Part shown: piece after piece, positions 11,023 through 22,196 of the stretch
Layout of the letters: each line of letters begins with the position of its first letter
How positions within the stretch are numbered: the stretch's first letter is position 1
Origin: Warburgia ugandensis
Lineage: Eukaryota > Streptophyta > Magnoliopsida > Canellales > Canellaceae
Direction of reading: 5' to 3'
Assembly (NCBI GenBank): GCA_035236585.1
Contig: CP141138.1
Coordinates: 29,709,437-29,773,436 of the forward strand
DNA: 64,000 nt
Program-made: the position numbers and the translations under genes
Notes under the pieces: model-generated
Seen by the model: only the letters and a program-made list of their open reading frames with translations
Told to the model about the DNA's origin: nothing
Database searches by the model: none

Positions 11023-12677
11023 TGTTAAGCGTTCAATTTTGGCTAAAAGACCCATAGTTTAGCATTCAATAAGATCATCTAACCGTCCATATTGCAAAAT
11101 TTAGCTTGATTGATCATCCAAACCTTAAATTTCTCAAAATCAACGGTTAAATAATTATTAGAGCTTATTAGATGAGCAATGTACGGTTTAGATTATTCTA
11201 ATTTAACGTTTTATTTTGCAGATCAACTAAAAGAAATTGGATGACTCAGATTTAATCTCAATGGTGCAGATCAAGTAAAGATCGAGAGGAAGAATCCTAA
11301 TTGAATTAAAAGAGGAAGAATCCTAATTGAATAGAGGAGGAAGAGTCTTAATTGAAATAGAGAAAGAAGAAGAGTCCTAGATGGGGATAAGAGGAATTTG
11401 TTGGAGAAAAATAAGGAAGAAAAAAAAATTATAAAGGGGGAAGCCGTATGAGTGAGGAGGGAGTCTTTTTTTTTTTTCCTTTGTGCTTGCCATTCTAAGG
11501 CTTCCATTTTTCCTCTTGCTTTCATCCAGCAATTCTCTCTTTACAATTTACTCTTGTTCCCAATACCACCTTCAGCTTCACATCCCAGCCTACCCTTCTC
11601 CTTCATCGTTTGTTCTTCCCCGCATCATCCATAGCACCAATTTCCATCTAATTCACCTATTCATCCCATCTCATGCACCCATCTACATTTTTCACCGCCC
11701 AGGCATCGTTTTTCCATTCTCCTCTACTTCCAGTCGTCCATCTTCACACGCCCAGCACCGGCCTCTGCCTCCATCAAGCCAGATCAGAAGTGGGACCCCC
11801 TTCCTCAGAAAAGGTGACTTTTTCCTCAACTCAACCACACCATTCGGCCCGGAGCTCCCTCTTCACCGACCGGATCTCGGTCCCATCCCAACGACTCTTA
11901 CATTTTTCTCTTCACCGAACGGTCCGGAGAAGGAAACTCGAACCGGGTTTTCCTTCCGCACCCGTTTCCTCTTCTCCTCTCCTCTCTTCCCTTTCCCTCT
12001 TTCCGTCTTCCGGTTTCTCCTTCTTCATTGTGTTCTCCGTCTGGTTTTTCTTTTCTTAAAACCAGATTTTCATTGAAATTCCAGGTTTGCCCTTGTTTAT
12101 TTAAACAAATCTCATTTCTATTCTTTCTGGTTAATTCCATCTGGGTTCCTAATCTATTTACATCTATGTCCTTGACTATTCCGGTTCTGGTTTATCTTTA
12201 TTCTGCTTATCCAAGAACAGATTAATCAAGACATATCAATTAAGGTCTAACCCAAGCAACGGGTTAGCCTTAACCAATCAAAATATTCAATTCCTCATAT
12301 GTTTATCTTCTGATTTCAAATTAATTTTACAGATTCATGGTGAGGACATCCATTGTCATGATTAATGTCTCTGATCTTTAATTTGAACCCCAGAAAGTGA
12401 TCTAAACTGTCCAATGTCCAGAATTCTTATTTAGGCAAGATCTCTTAGAATTTATGAAATCTGCCTAATCCATCTGATAGATCATCAATTAGGAGTACTA
12501 GAAAGATTCTTATGGAGTTTGATCAAATTTTATACACTCAGGCCTGAAGAAATTGACAATAACCAGTCTAGGGAAGTGAAATTTTCTTGTTTCTTTAGAT
12601 AATTTCCGTTATTGTTGTGTTGAACTTCTATAATTCTCATTGATAAATTATATCTGAAGTCTGAGATTTTTTGTGTG
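11023..12677 (+). repeat. 5' LTR of element A, 3' end deleted
   Basis: It matches 15211-16858 throughout and stops matching after TTTGTGTG at 12677, where the right copy continues for 140 bp more. The order is a U3 of about 400 bp, a TATA box at 11429, a pyrimidine-rich stretch (11460-12060) and an AT-rich R/U5 part. Long open frames through the pyrimidine-rich stretch are composition artefacts. Confidence 0.92.
11429..11440 (+). promoter_or_regulatory. TATA box of element A 5' LTR
   Basis: TTATAAAGGGGG lies about 406 bp into the LTR after an A-rich run and before the CT-rich leader. The same sequence is at 15617-15628 in the right LTR, at the same offset. Position and conservation support the core promoter. 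Confidence 0.6.
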
Positions 12678-13482
12678 CGCATTAGAAAAATCCAACCCTC
12701 TTCCTCTAGATGCGTGTCCCACCTATTTGTATGACTCTAATGAAGACACATCTATTGAGGAGATGCCTGAGTTGTTGGATATTGTGCCTTTAATGGACAC
12801 TTCTAGATTACAAGCTAGAGTAGATCATCCTAAGCATGACATTCAAATTGAGCCTTCCAATGTAGAAGATGTACCTGATTGGGACCTAGCAACCTTATTT
12901 GAACAAACATCAGATGATAATATAGGCCCAATTGCTACCGTACCTATGCTTATCAAACAGAAAGAAGTAGAGTCAGTTGATATGCATCAACTTACTGTAG
13001 GGTGCACATAAGAAGATAACCAAGGTTTTAGCCAAACCCTGTCCTCGCCTCTAGTAATACAAGAACAACCTATTAGAAAAGGGCAGAGTCAGGTTATTAC
13101 CCCAGTTCAGGACAATGATAGGGACATGGAGGAAAATGATAAACTAAATAGAATGGTCATTATTATCCCTCAATTTGGTCAAGACAAGGACTGGTTGTCA
13201 CCATATGGTCACGAAATTACACAGTAGTTCATGTAGTTATTGTGTTACCCTCACCTCATTTTTTGAGGTGATGCAATTATATTGACTACCATGAAATATT
13301 AAAGATGGGGGATCATCAATATGGTCCCACTACCTTCACAATTGCGGTGATCTATTGTATTATATTCATATCACCACCTAAGATTTCAAGGTGGAGGCCA
13401 TATATAGATTACCATGAAATTTTGAAGTGGCGTGAGATAAAGCTAACCCAGTTAGCTCTAGGGTTAGGAAGTTAGGTTAGGT

Positions 13483-13540
13483 AATGTCTAGCTGAAGACA
13501 TTAAACTTAGCGCTTTTTGGGAGGCAACCCAAGGGTTTAG
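13483..13540 (+). promoter_or_regulatory. Conserved GGGAGGCAACCC motif of Athila/Tat-type elements
   Basis: The segment contains GACATTAAAC followed by GCGCTTTTTGGGAGGCAACC (13510-13529). I recall this as a recurrent non-coding signature downstream of pol in Athila-like elements. TTGGG (13517-13521) and CCCAA (13528-13532) can form a hairpin with a six-base AGGCAA loop. Its role is not known to me. Confidence 0.6.
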
Positions 13541-13607
13541 AGTTTACATCTCTCAACTTTCATATAGAATCCTATGTTTTCAAACATTAGGGCCAATGTT
13601 TCATTCA

Positions 13608-13620
13608 GGTTGGGGGGTGT
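13608..13620 (+). other. Polypurine-tract-like GGTTGGGGGGTGT, internal
   Basis: This G-rich tract resembles the one directly before the right LTR (15199-15210) but lies 1.6 kb upstream of it. Athila-type elements often carry such an internal copy after the GGGAGGCAACCC motif. Confidence 0.45.
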
Positions 13621-15198
13621 AGATGCACTAGAGATTTTGAGTTTTCTTGAAAAAAGAAAAAATTTGAAAATTTTTGAAAAAAACAAAAAGTTTTTAAAGT
13701 AGAGTTCCCTTACCATGATGAGAACTGAATGTCAGAATTTAGTAAATATATTGTTTTTACCTCTTAATGGGAATGCATATGATTAGTTTTGCATGTCATT
13801 CATGAGTTGAAGCATTTTATGAAAGCTACTTCTTGGAAACCATTTACTCACAGCACATAATCAAGACTAATATAGAGGTATGACTTAGAGACCCTGAGGA
13901 AAATCAGTGGAAACCTATAACCTAGTGAGACGTGAGACTATCTTCTTTTAGAGAGTTATAAGTAATTCCTTGATTTCTTCAGCGTACGTACATTAGTGTG
14001 ATCCTGTTATCCTTGTTTTGGTTAACCATCAAGAATAAATAGGAGTAATAGCTTTAAGTCTAGAAATTTATTGAATCTGATAGGCTTTAGGAAACCTAGG
14101 AAATGATATAGGCCATCGTTGCTCAGCCTAGAGACATAAAGCCTACCCAATATAGGATACCACTAGTTAGCCTTTTGAGCCTGTTATGAAGCCTTTTCTT
14201 TCTTAAACCCTTTCACCTTAACCCAGAATAACCTAGTAAAATAAATACCACTACCCATCTTCAAAATGAGTAGAGTAGAAAAAGTTCAAAAATAGGACAA
14301 AAAGTCAAAGAAGTGAGAAAAATTAGCTGTCTTCCTTCCAAATAAGAAAAAGAATAAAAATAGAAATAAAAAAGAAAAGAAAAGAAAGACCAAAGTCTGA
14401 AGGAGAAATTCACTCCAAGAACAAACCCAAAAGAAAAGTTGTCCTATTAGATATTCATTGAAGACATCTACTCAATTTTGAACCTTTGAAATCTTTATAC
14501 CTCTCTTTTCTAAACCTGTCCTAAGCCTACATTTCATCCTAGTTAAAGACCTATTGATCTTAGGTAGACATAGCCTTAAAGAGGACATAAAAAGAAAGAA
14601 TTAAGGTGAAAGACCCCTCATATTCTTGATGTTAACATCCACTCCTAGGGATCACTTTCCTTTGTCTCATGAGCGTTAAAAAGAATTATGTGAACCATCA
14701 GTTTGTTGGATTCAGTCACATAATGAGAGGAATATGTTAAACCCCTTATCTGAGAGTTTATTTTTGAGCGTATACCTATGAGGATTTGAGGTCAAGGCAT
14801 ATTTCCAATGGAATATAAGCATATCCAATTAGAAGTCAAGATTTATGTGACTGTACACACACATATGCACTTTGAGAAATAGCTCAAATAAAATATCTTT
14901 AATATGTGTATGATGTGTAAAATTGTCAAATCCTCTTCATTAAGTTGTGAAAAACTAGTCAATTTGCTAATGAAGGAGGATTCTCTGAGATAAAATAGGG
15001 AACCCGACTTTACTGAATTTTGTGGGTATATTCACTGTAAACCCTCATGAGGCATAACTCGTCCACTAAGGGTAACCTAGGGGTTCAAGGGCTTGTTGCA
15101 TATGCTAAATGCAATTGTGAGTACCTACAAAAGTGACATCTTGTACCAGTTTTGTAAAATAGTTGTCTGCATGTTTTGCTCGGGACTAGCAAAATGCT

Positions 15199-15210
15199 GG
15201 TTGGGGTGTG
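15199..15210 (+). other. Polypurine tract of element A
   Basis: GGTTGGGGTGTG ends exactly at the first base of the right LTR (TGTTAAG at 15211), the place where plus-strand DNA synthesis is primed. It is G-rich but interrupted by T. Confidence 0.6.
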
Positions 15211-16998
15211 TGTTAAGTGTTCAATTTTGGCTAAAAGACCCCTAGTTTAGCATTCAATAAGATCATCTAACCATCCAAATTACAAAATTTAGCTTGATTG
15301 ATCATCCAAACCTAAAATTTCTCAAAATCAATGGTTAAATGATTATTAGAGCTTATTAGATGATTAATGTACGGTTTAGATTATTCTAATTTAGCATTTT
15401 ATTTTGCAGATCAATTAAAAGAAATTAGATGTCTCAGATTTAATCTCAATGGTGCAGATCAAGTAAAGATCAAGAGGAAGAATCCTAATTGAATTACAAG
15501 AGGAAGAATTCTAATTGAATAGAGGAGGAAGAGTCCTAATTGAAATAGAGAAAGAAGAAGAGTCCTAGATGGGGATAAGAGGAATTTGTTGGAGAAAAAT
15601 AAGGAAGAAAAAAAAAATTATAAAGGGGGAAGCCGTATGAGTGAGGAGGGAGTCTTTTTTTTTTCCTTTGTGCTTGCCATTCTAAGTCTTCCATTTTTCC
15701 TCTTGCTTTCATCCAGCAATTCTCTCTTTACAATTTACTCTTGTTCCCAATACCACCTTCCTCTTCACATCCCAGCCTACCCTTCTCCTTCATCGTTTGT
15801 TCTTCACAACATCATCCATAGCACCAGTTTCCATCTAATTCACTGCTCATCCCATCTCACGCACCCATCTACATTTTTCACCGCCCAGGCATTGTTTTTC
15901 CATTCTCCTCTACTTCCAGTCATCCATCTTCACACGCCCAACACCGGCCTCTGCCTCCATCAATCCAGATCAGAAGTGGGACGCCCCATCCTCAAAAAAG
16001 GCGACTTTTTCCTTTGCTCAACCACACTAGTTGGCCAGGAGCTCCCTCTTCACAGCCGGATCTCACACCCATCCCAACGGCTCTAGCGTTTTTCTCTTCA
16101 CCGGAGGTCCGGAGAAGGAAACCCGAACCGGGTTTTTCTTCCGTGCCCCTTTCCTCTCCTCCTCTCTTCCCTTTCCCTCTTTCCCTCTTCTGGTTTCCCC
16201 TTCTTCATCGTGTTCTCCGTCTGGTTTTTTCTCTCTTAAAACCAGATTTTCATTGAAATTCCAAGTTTGCCCTTGTTTATTTAAACAAATCTCATTTCTG
16301 TTCTTTTTGGTTAATTCCATCTGGGTCCCTAATCTATTTACATCTGTGTCCCTGACTATTCCGGTTCTGGTTTATCTTTATTCTGCTTATCCAGGAACAG
16401 ATTAATCAAGACATGTCAATTAAGGTCTAACCCAAGCAACGGGTTAGCTTTAACCAATCAAAATCTTCAATTCCTCATCTGTTTATCTTCTGATTTCAAA
16501 TTAATTTTACAGATTCATGGTGAGGACATCTATTGTCATGATTAATATCTTTAATCTTTAATTTGAACCCCAGAAAGTGATCTAAACTGTCCAATGTCCA
16601 GAATTCTTATTTAGGCCAAATCTCTTAGAATTTATGAAATCTACCTAATCCATCCGGTGGATCATCAATGAGGAGTACCAGAAAGATTCTTATGGAGTGT
16701 GATCAAAGTTTATACACTTAGACCTGAAGAAATTGACAATAACCAGTCTAGGGAAGTGAAATTTTCTTGTTTCTTTAGATAATTTCCGTTATTCTTGTGT
16801 TGAACTTCTGTAATTCTCATTGATAAATTATATCTGAAGTTTGAGATTTTTTTGTGTGAAATTTTATCAATTGAATGAATTTTGCATAATTAAATTTTGT
16901 TAAAAACTCCAAAAATTCTAAAGCTAGTCCCTGTGGGTTCGACCCGTATTTGCATAGCTATACTACAATAGCCCGTGCACTTGCGGAAAATATCAACA
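15211..16998 (+). repeat. 3' LTR of element A, complete (1,788 bp)
   Basis: It begins TGTTAAG and ends ATATCAACA, followed by the duplication AATAC. It retains the 140 bp lost from the left copy, including the Athila/Tat-type U5 end (GTTCGACCC, GTGCACTTGCGG). The TATA box is at 15617-15628. A long open frame at 15586-16086 is an artefact of the CT-rich leader. Confidence 0.93.
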
Positions 16999-17075
16999 AA
17001 TACCATTTCAAATACTTGATGTTGAAGCTTCATTCACTCTAAAACTAGATAGACCTTGGCTTCATATTAATAAGT
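16999..17075 (+). pseudogene. Tat-lineage protease, continuation after element A
   Basis: Removing element A and one copy of AATAC joins the frame before 11022 to PFQILDVEASFTLKLDRPWLH here. The Asp-Arg-Pro-Trp-Leu-His stretch is the conserved retropepsin C-terminal LLGRPWLH motif of gypsy elements. This shows the host gag-pro was one frame before element A inserted. The frame is cut again at 17076 by the Athila LTR. Confidence 0.85.
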
Positions 17076-20000
17076 TAATGTGTCTTAATTATTTCCATAA
17101 GTGTACAACTTGTTGGCATATCAAATTAGCAAATACAAGTTGATCCCATGAAGACTCTTTAATAAAAAAATTTTAATTAGAATTTAGGTTATCTTATTTT
17201 ACCCCAAGCAAACATTCAAGAGAAGAACAATTTCTAATTGAAACTAATGATAAGGAAAGTAAAGATATAAAGCAAGTAAATGAAAGAAAGAAACAAGTAA
17301 CTAACTAAAAAGGAAACAACTAATCCAAGAAGTAACCATTAAATTAAACAACTAAGCTAACTAAAGCAACTAGAAAGTAAACCTTAAATTATAAAGCAAG
17401 CAATTAAAGAAACTAGGAAACTATCTAAATAAAGCAAGAAAATAAAACAAGACTTTCTAAAGCTAGAGCTAATTGGAAATTAAAATAACTTTCTAAAATT
17501 ACAACTAAGGAAACTCTCTAAAATCATAACTAAGTAAAAATTAAAGTCAGGAACAATGTACTAAGAAATGGAAAAGAAAGCAAATAAAAGAAATAGTGGT
17601 TCTTCAAATATGGGCTCTAATTTTGTTGTAGGGAGCACATGTTGTGTCATTCAATAGGAGTCTGTACACTTCTCTTTAACCCAAAATAGACTAAAGTTAA
17701 CACCAAGTTTTTCTCATCTCTTTAATCAAACATGACAAGAACTAACAAATCACATCCAATGATCCTTAGAAATGAAGTATTAATGTAATCAAGAAAAGAG
17801 GAGCCTTAACACCTTTTCCTAAACAATCACCATCCAAGAAAGAAAGAAGATTGATGGAAAAGGAAGTATAAAAAGCTACGACATTTTCCCCAAGCTAAAA
17901 AATCTTAAAAGAAAGATGACAACTTCAAGGATTTTAGATAAAGAGGGGATTAGAGGTTGTTCATTTTTGAAATAGGGCAACCATAGAAGAGGTTTCCTAC
18001 CTTAAACATGAAGTAGCAGAAAAAGAAAACAAAGCGGAGACATTGGCCCTTGTTTTAGGAGTCACCTATTCCTCGCCTTGGGAGATGAAGCAAGAAATAG
18101 GTAGATGGTGTATCCCTACCCTCCAATACAAAGCCCTTAGCTAGGAACCTAGGTGGTTATGGATGGATTTGCATGTTTCCTCAACCTTTAATTAAGAAAT
18201 GAGAAAGTTTCCTTATTTATAAGAATTCTTCCCTTTTCCTTGGTTCAACTCTATAAAAATAAATTAGAAAGAGAGAAAGAAGAATGATGCATGAACTAAC
18301 TAACATGGACTATGCATTAAATCTAAAATTAGAAATTGGGTGTGTGAAACATGGAAATAGAAACTGCATGAAATTAGAAAGTAGATGATTTAGAAAAAAG
18401 GTAAGAAAGTGTGTGATTGAAGGAAGGTGAGAATGCAATATGAAAGAATGTGAGATGCATGCAAATCTAGCATGGAAGGATCCATGCATGCAAATTAGGA
18501 ACTGTGTGTTCATGTGAATCTAAATGGAAAGTGAAATGCTTACACTACATGCAACTCTAATGCATAAATCTACAATGATATGCATGGCTTCATATACTTA
18601 GGATGCTTTATAACTTTAAGCATCTAAAATTCATGATGTTTATAAACTAATCCTAGATCTAAGAATTTAACATGCAATGGAAAGGAAACATGATATGCAT
18701 CTAAAGTATTCTAAGATTAAAAGAATTACTATACTCTACATGAACTACAAAGTTAGTAAAGATGAGAAAATAACATGCAAAACTAAGGAAAACTACAAGA
18801 TAACTATGAATGTAATCTAAGGAGGCATGAAGGATAATGCATAATCATTCTAATCTAAGAAAAACATAAAAGTAATGCATGCTAGAAGAAGGTGAATGGA
18901 AGAGATAGAATATGATATAGAAAGAATAAGAAATAAGAAATAAAAAGGTTGGAACATAGGTTAAGATCGTACCTTTATCTCCAAAGGATTTAAGCCATGA
19001 ATTTTTTAAGGGAGCTTGGGTACGGTTATCTTCCTCTCTTTTTTTCTCCTTTTATTTGACCTTGATCTCTAAGGAAACTTGAAAGACCCTTAATGTATTC
19101 AAAACACATCTATGTATATATTTCTAGCATAAGGGTTTAGGAGATTCAATGGTTGAGATCAAGTCACTTAATTTGATTTTGAACCAAAGGCTAAATGGGG
19201 GGCATGAAATTCAATATGGAAGTGGGAAATGAGAGTGGAAGAAATAGGATAGGAAGGAAAGGTGAAAATAAAGAGGAAAGGTAAAGGAATAAAGGGAATG
19301 AATGAGGAAGGGAAAAAATTAGAAAGGAAGACTAAGGAGATTGCTTAGGGGTGAAGGGATGTAGCGAATTCAATTAGGAAAGTGGCTATTAAAGGGTGGA
19401 GAGGAGGCATGCTTTTTGTTATAGGAAAGTGGGGTGAAAAAAATGGGAGAGAATCAAAAGGAAAAGAAGGAAATTGTAAGAAATAAGTAGGAAAGGAAAT
19501 TAGAGCAGAGAAAAGTGAAAGAAATGGAAAGTTGGTAGGAGAATCTAAATTTTTCTATAATTAGAAAGTCCCAAGGATGGGGGGGGGGGGGGGGGGGGCG
19601 CAGCATGGAATGCACATGGAGGAAAGTGGAGTGGTTTTTGGAAACCCTAACATGTATGGGCCCTTAGATGAGAATGTATGGTTGATATCTTTCTTTCTTT
19701 ATGGTTTTGTTTTGACATTTCAACAGATGAAAAGTGGCTAGGTTTCCTTCTTTGCTTCACTTTAATCCTAGCCTTATATCATACTTACCTTTGCTTAGAT
19801 GGATGAGATCCCTTTATGACATGTAAATCTTCTTTAAACTTCATCTTCTCTCCACTGTTGGCTCGAATTGCCTTAGGACAAATGACCTAGATTCTTCTAG
19901 CTCTTCATATGTTTATGTGGATTAATTATGCTTTAATATTTTAAATGGATAAACATCCACTCATTGATTGATTCTTTATCGTTTTGGTTGAAGAGAGAAA

Positions 20001-20414
20001 ATAAGCGAAAATCCTTCATATGGCTCCATTCTTCTTTTATTGTTGAGAAGCTTTCATTCCATATAATTCCAATGTATATGAATTGAGCCTCTTCCATAAG
20101 CTTTCAATAGTTGTGACATGTATGCAATTGTGCTTGAAGTGTGATCTTGCCACCTTGTCACCCTCATCTGATAATGTCACATAATTATTATTCTAAACCT
20201 CTAGGACTTTATTTATGGCATGTATGATACATCATGTAGTTTGGAATGTGAAATTGTTCCTTTTCGGGCAAAATTGGTAATTTTGAGTATTTTTTATGTT
20301 TGTACTTGGACTTGTAAAATAGTAGACTTAACCGTAATTAGTGATAATTAAGTAATTTTTGGGGCAAAAACCTTCTAAATATGGAGGAATGTATGTAATA
20401 TTTCATACTTATCA
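17076..20414 (-). repeat. 3' LTR of element B (3,339 bp)
   Basis: The minus-strand LTR runs from TGATAAGTATG (20414 downward) to GACACATTA at 17076. Its U5 end (about 17076-17180) matches the LTRs at 24887, 32510 and 40435. A 20-G run interrupts it at 19579. The lower part (17200-17570) is a long A-rich array of AACTAAG/AAGCAA-like words. No gene inside; short open frames such as 18513-18310 are chance. Confidence 0.85.
19579..19598 (+). repeat. Homopolymer of 20 G
   Basis: Twenty consecutive G residues occur inside the element B 3' LTR, flanked by CCAAGGAT and CGCAGCATGG. Such a run can form G-quadruplex DNA and is prone to length error; related LTRs lack it. Confidence 0.95.
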
Positions 20415-22026
20415 AATATTTCCAAACTTAAATTTTGCTAGTCCTCAAGAAAAACAATAGAAAAGAAATACAAAAATCTAAAAACAAATCCTAACCACTT
20501 TTGTCATTTCTCTCGTTTACAGTTAGCATATGTAGAAAACCTTTAAACCCCTAGGTTATTCGTAGTAGATGAGTTGTAGTCTTGTAAGGATTTCTAGAAA
20601 TTCTGCCTATAAGCATTTTCAAAAACCTTAGTTCCTTCATTTATCTCAAAGAATATTCTTGTATTCAGCTTACATTAAACTCCTAACTTTAGCCTACTAA
20701 TAGAAATGATCAATAGTTCAAAATCCTATCCTTATCCTAAAGATACTCTATTAGTTCATCAATCCCAGAATGTGTGTGATATAGCGAAAAGATATACAAT
20801 TATTAATCTCTAAGAAAATTATAACCTAAATTACCATCCAAATGTATGCTTTGACTTCATATCTCACATATTCCATATAGAAGAATAATAACTTAGAAAG
20901 AATTGTAATGGTCTTATGAAAGGATATCAACTATTAGGGATCTTACACTCTACCAAATTCCCTACTAATCTAAAATCATATCTAAGTCATACTTCTCCTA
21001 AGATTAAGTTACGACTCCTATTAGGATGAAATATAGGCTTAGATAGGGTTATAAAAAAAAATGGTGTAAGGATAAACAAAAGGTTGTCTAGATGAAATGT
21101 AAAGGTCTTCTACAAGTATATTACAACTTTGTTTTCTACCCATAAGAGTGACATTAACGTTTTCATTTGCTATATTTTTTTTTTTCACTTTTGATTTTTG
21201 GTATATAGCCTTTATTTGATTTTTTTTTTTCTTTCTCTTTTCAACCCTTTTTTATGTCCATCTCTTGAATTGTATTGCTCATATTTTTCTCAAAATAATT
21301 CTTCAACCATCTCTACATATTTTTAAAAACAACTAGGTAATGAATATATTATAAGGTTTAACTATGAGTAATGGTCAATGAGCTCACAAATAAAAAGGCT
21401 AATTATAAAGGCTCAAAGGGTTAACTAGTGGAAAATAATTTAGGAAAGGTTAAAGGCTCTAGGTTTGCAATGATGGCCTCTATCATTTCTTTTGTTTCAT
21501 ATGAATTAAACATAACCATAAACTTAAGAGATAAATGGTATAGTCTCTAGATGTTTTCTTAATAGCTAATCAAGATGAAAGATAATGAGACCATTAGGAA
21601 ATTATTATCCATTGAAAAAAAATTTAAATTATTTATATAATCCTCTAAAAGAAATATTGGCTCTAAAACATACATGGGCTAATAGTCTCTACAAATTCTC
21701 TTCAAGATCTCTAAGTTATATTTTCTTTTCAACTTAAACCATATATACATAGCTATTTGTGTAATTATTTAGAGTTTTAACTTTTTATGGAATGCTTTAG
21801 AAAAAGAATAAAATAGTGAACTAATAGTTTTCAAATATATTGATAAGCTAAAATTCAGAAGATAGCTTGAATAGTCAAAAAATTCAAATTCTCATCCTTG
21901 TAAAGGAACCTTTCATAAGTTTTTATAAAAAAATTTTTAATTTTTAAGAAATAAAAGAAAAAGACTCAAGAAAATAAATATTTTGGACACAATAAATATG
22001 TAAGTCTCTACCCCATACTTAAATTA
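20415..22026 (-). other. 3' non-coding region of element B with polypurine tract
   Basis: On the minus strand it runs from pol end to LTR and ends with AAGTTTGGAAATATT (20429-20415), a decayed polypurine tract directly before the 3' LTR. It is homologous to 43990-44084 plus 47384-48424 plus 53293-53830 in the second Athila element and therefore serves as an uninterrupted paralogue of both insertion sites there. No coding signal. Confidence 0.75.
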
Positions 22027-22196
22027 AACATTGTCCTCAATGTTGAGGACTACATACCATGGACAAATAAAAATAATAAACATAAGAGGAAATGGTAAGA
22101 AAGATAAATTGAACATTGTCCTCAATGTTGTGGACTGCATTCTATGGACAAATGAAAATAATAAACCTAAGAGAAAATGGTAAGAAAGATATACCT
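22027..22196. repeat. 85-bp tandem duplication containing the Athila GAGGACAATG motif
   Basis: AACATTGTCCTCAATGTTG begins at 22027 and at 22112. Each copy continues through ATGGACAAAT..AATAATAAAC and ends AATGGTAAGAAAGATA. The reverse complement holds the family motif ATTGAGGACAATG, normally single; the second Athila element at 53820 has one copy only. Confidence 0.88.

Larger units (their letters stand above)
12678..15210 (+). other. Residual interior of element A, mostly non-coding
   Basis: After the deletion point there is an open stretch of about 110 codons (to 13011, stop at 13009) rich in Asp, Glu and Leu (for example IEEMPELLDIVPLMD), with no start of its own and no family that I recognise. 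It may be the tail of a polyprotein or a gag piece. Broken reading continues to about 13210. From 13250 there is a diverged duplication of about 120 bp built on GACTACCATGAAATATTAAAG (13276 and again near 13396). The remaining 1.6 kb up to the right LTR is non-coding, as is usual for the 3' part of Athila/Tat elements. Confidence 0.6.
11023..16998 (+). mobile_element. LTR retrotransposon (element A), internally deleted
   Basis: Two long direct repeats begin TGTTAAG (11023 and 15211); the right one ends CAACA at 16998. The whole is flanked by AATAC on both sides, so this is one insertion of 5,976 bp. The element is plus-oriented: the LTR end carries AGTCCCTGTGGGTTCGACCC and GTGCACTTGCGG, the U5 signature shared by Athila/Tat elements. 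A deletion has removed the last 140 bp of the left LTR, the primer-binding site and nearly all coding sequence; only about 2.5 kb of interior remains. By eye the two LTRs differ at roughly 5-6 % over the first 185 bp. It sits inside the protease of an older Tat-lineage element. Confidence 0.93.

Noticed and set aside
11483-12076. A 197-codon plus-strand open frame (and a 166-codon counterpart at 15586-16086)
   Set aside because: It lies in the CT-rich leader of the element A LTR, is Ser/Pro/Phe/Leu-rich by composition, is broken differently in the two LTR copies and shows no domain.
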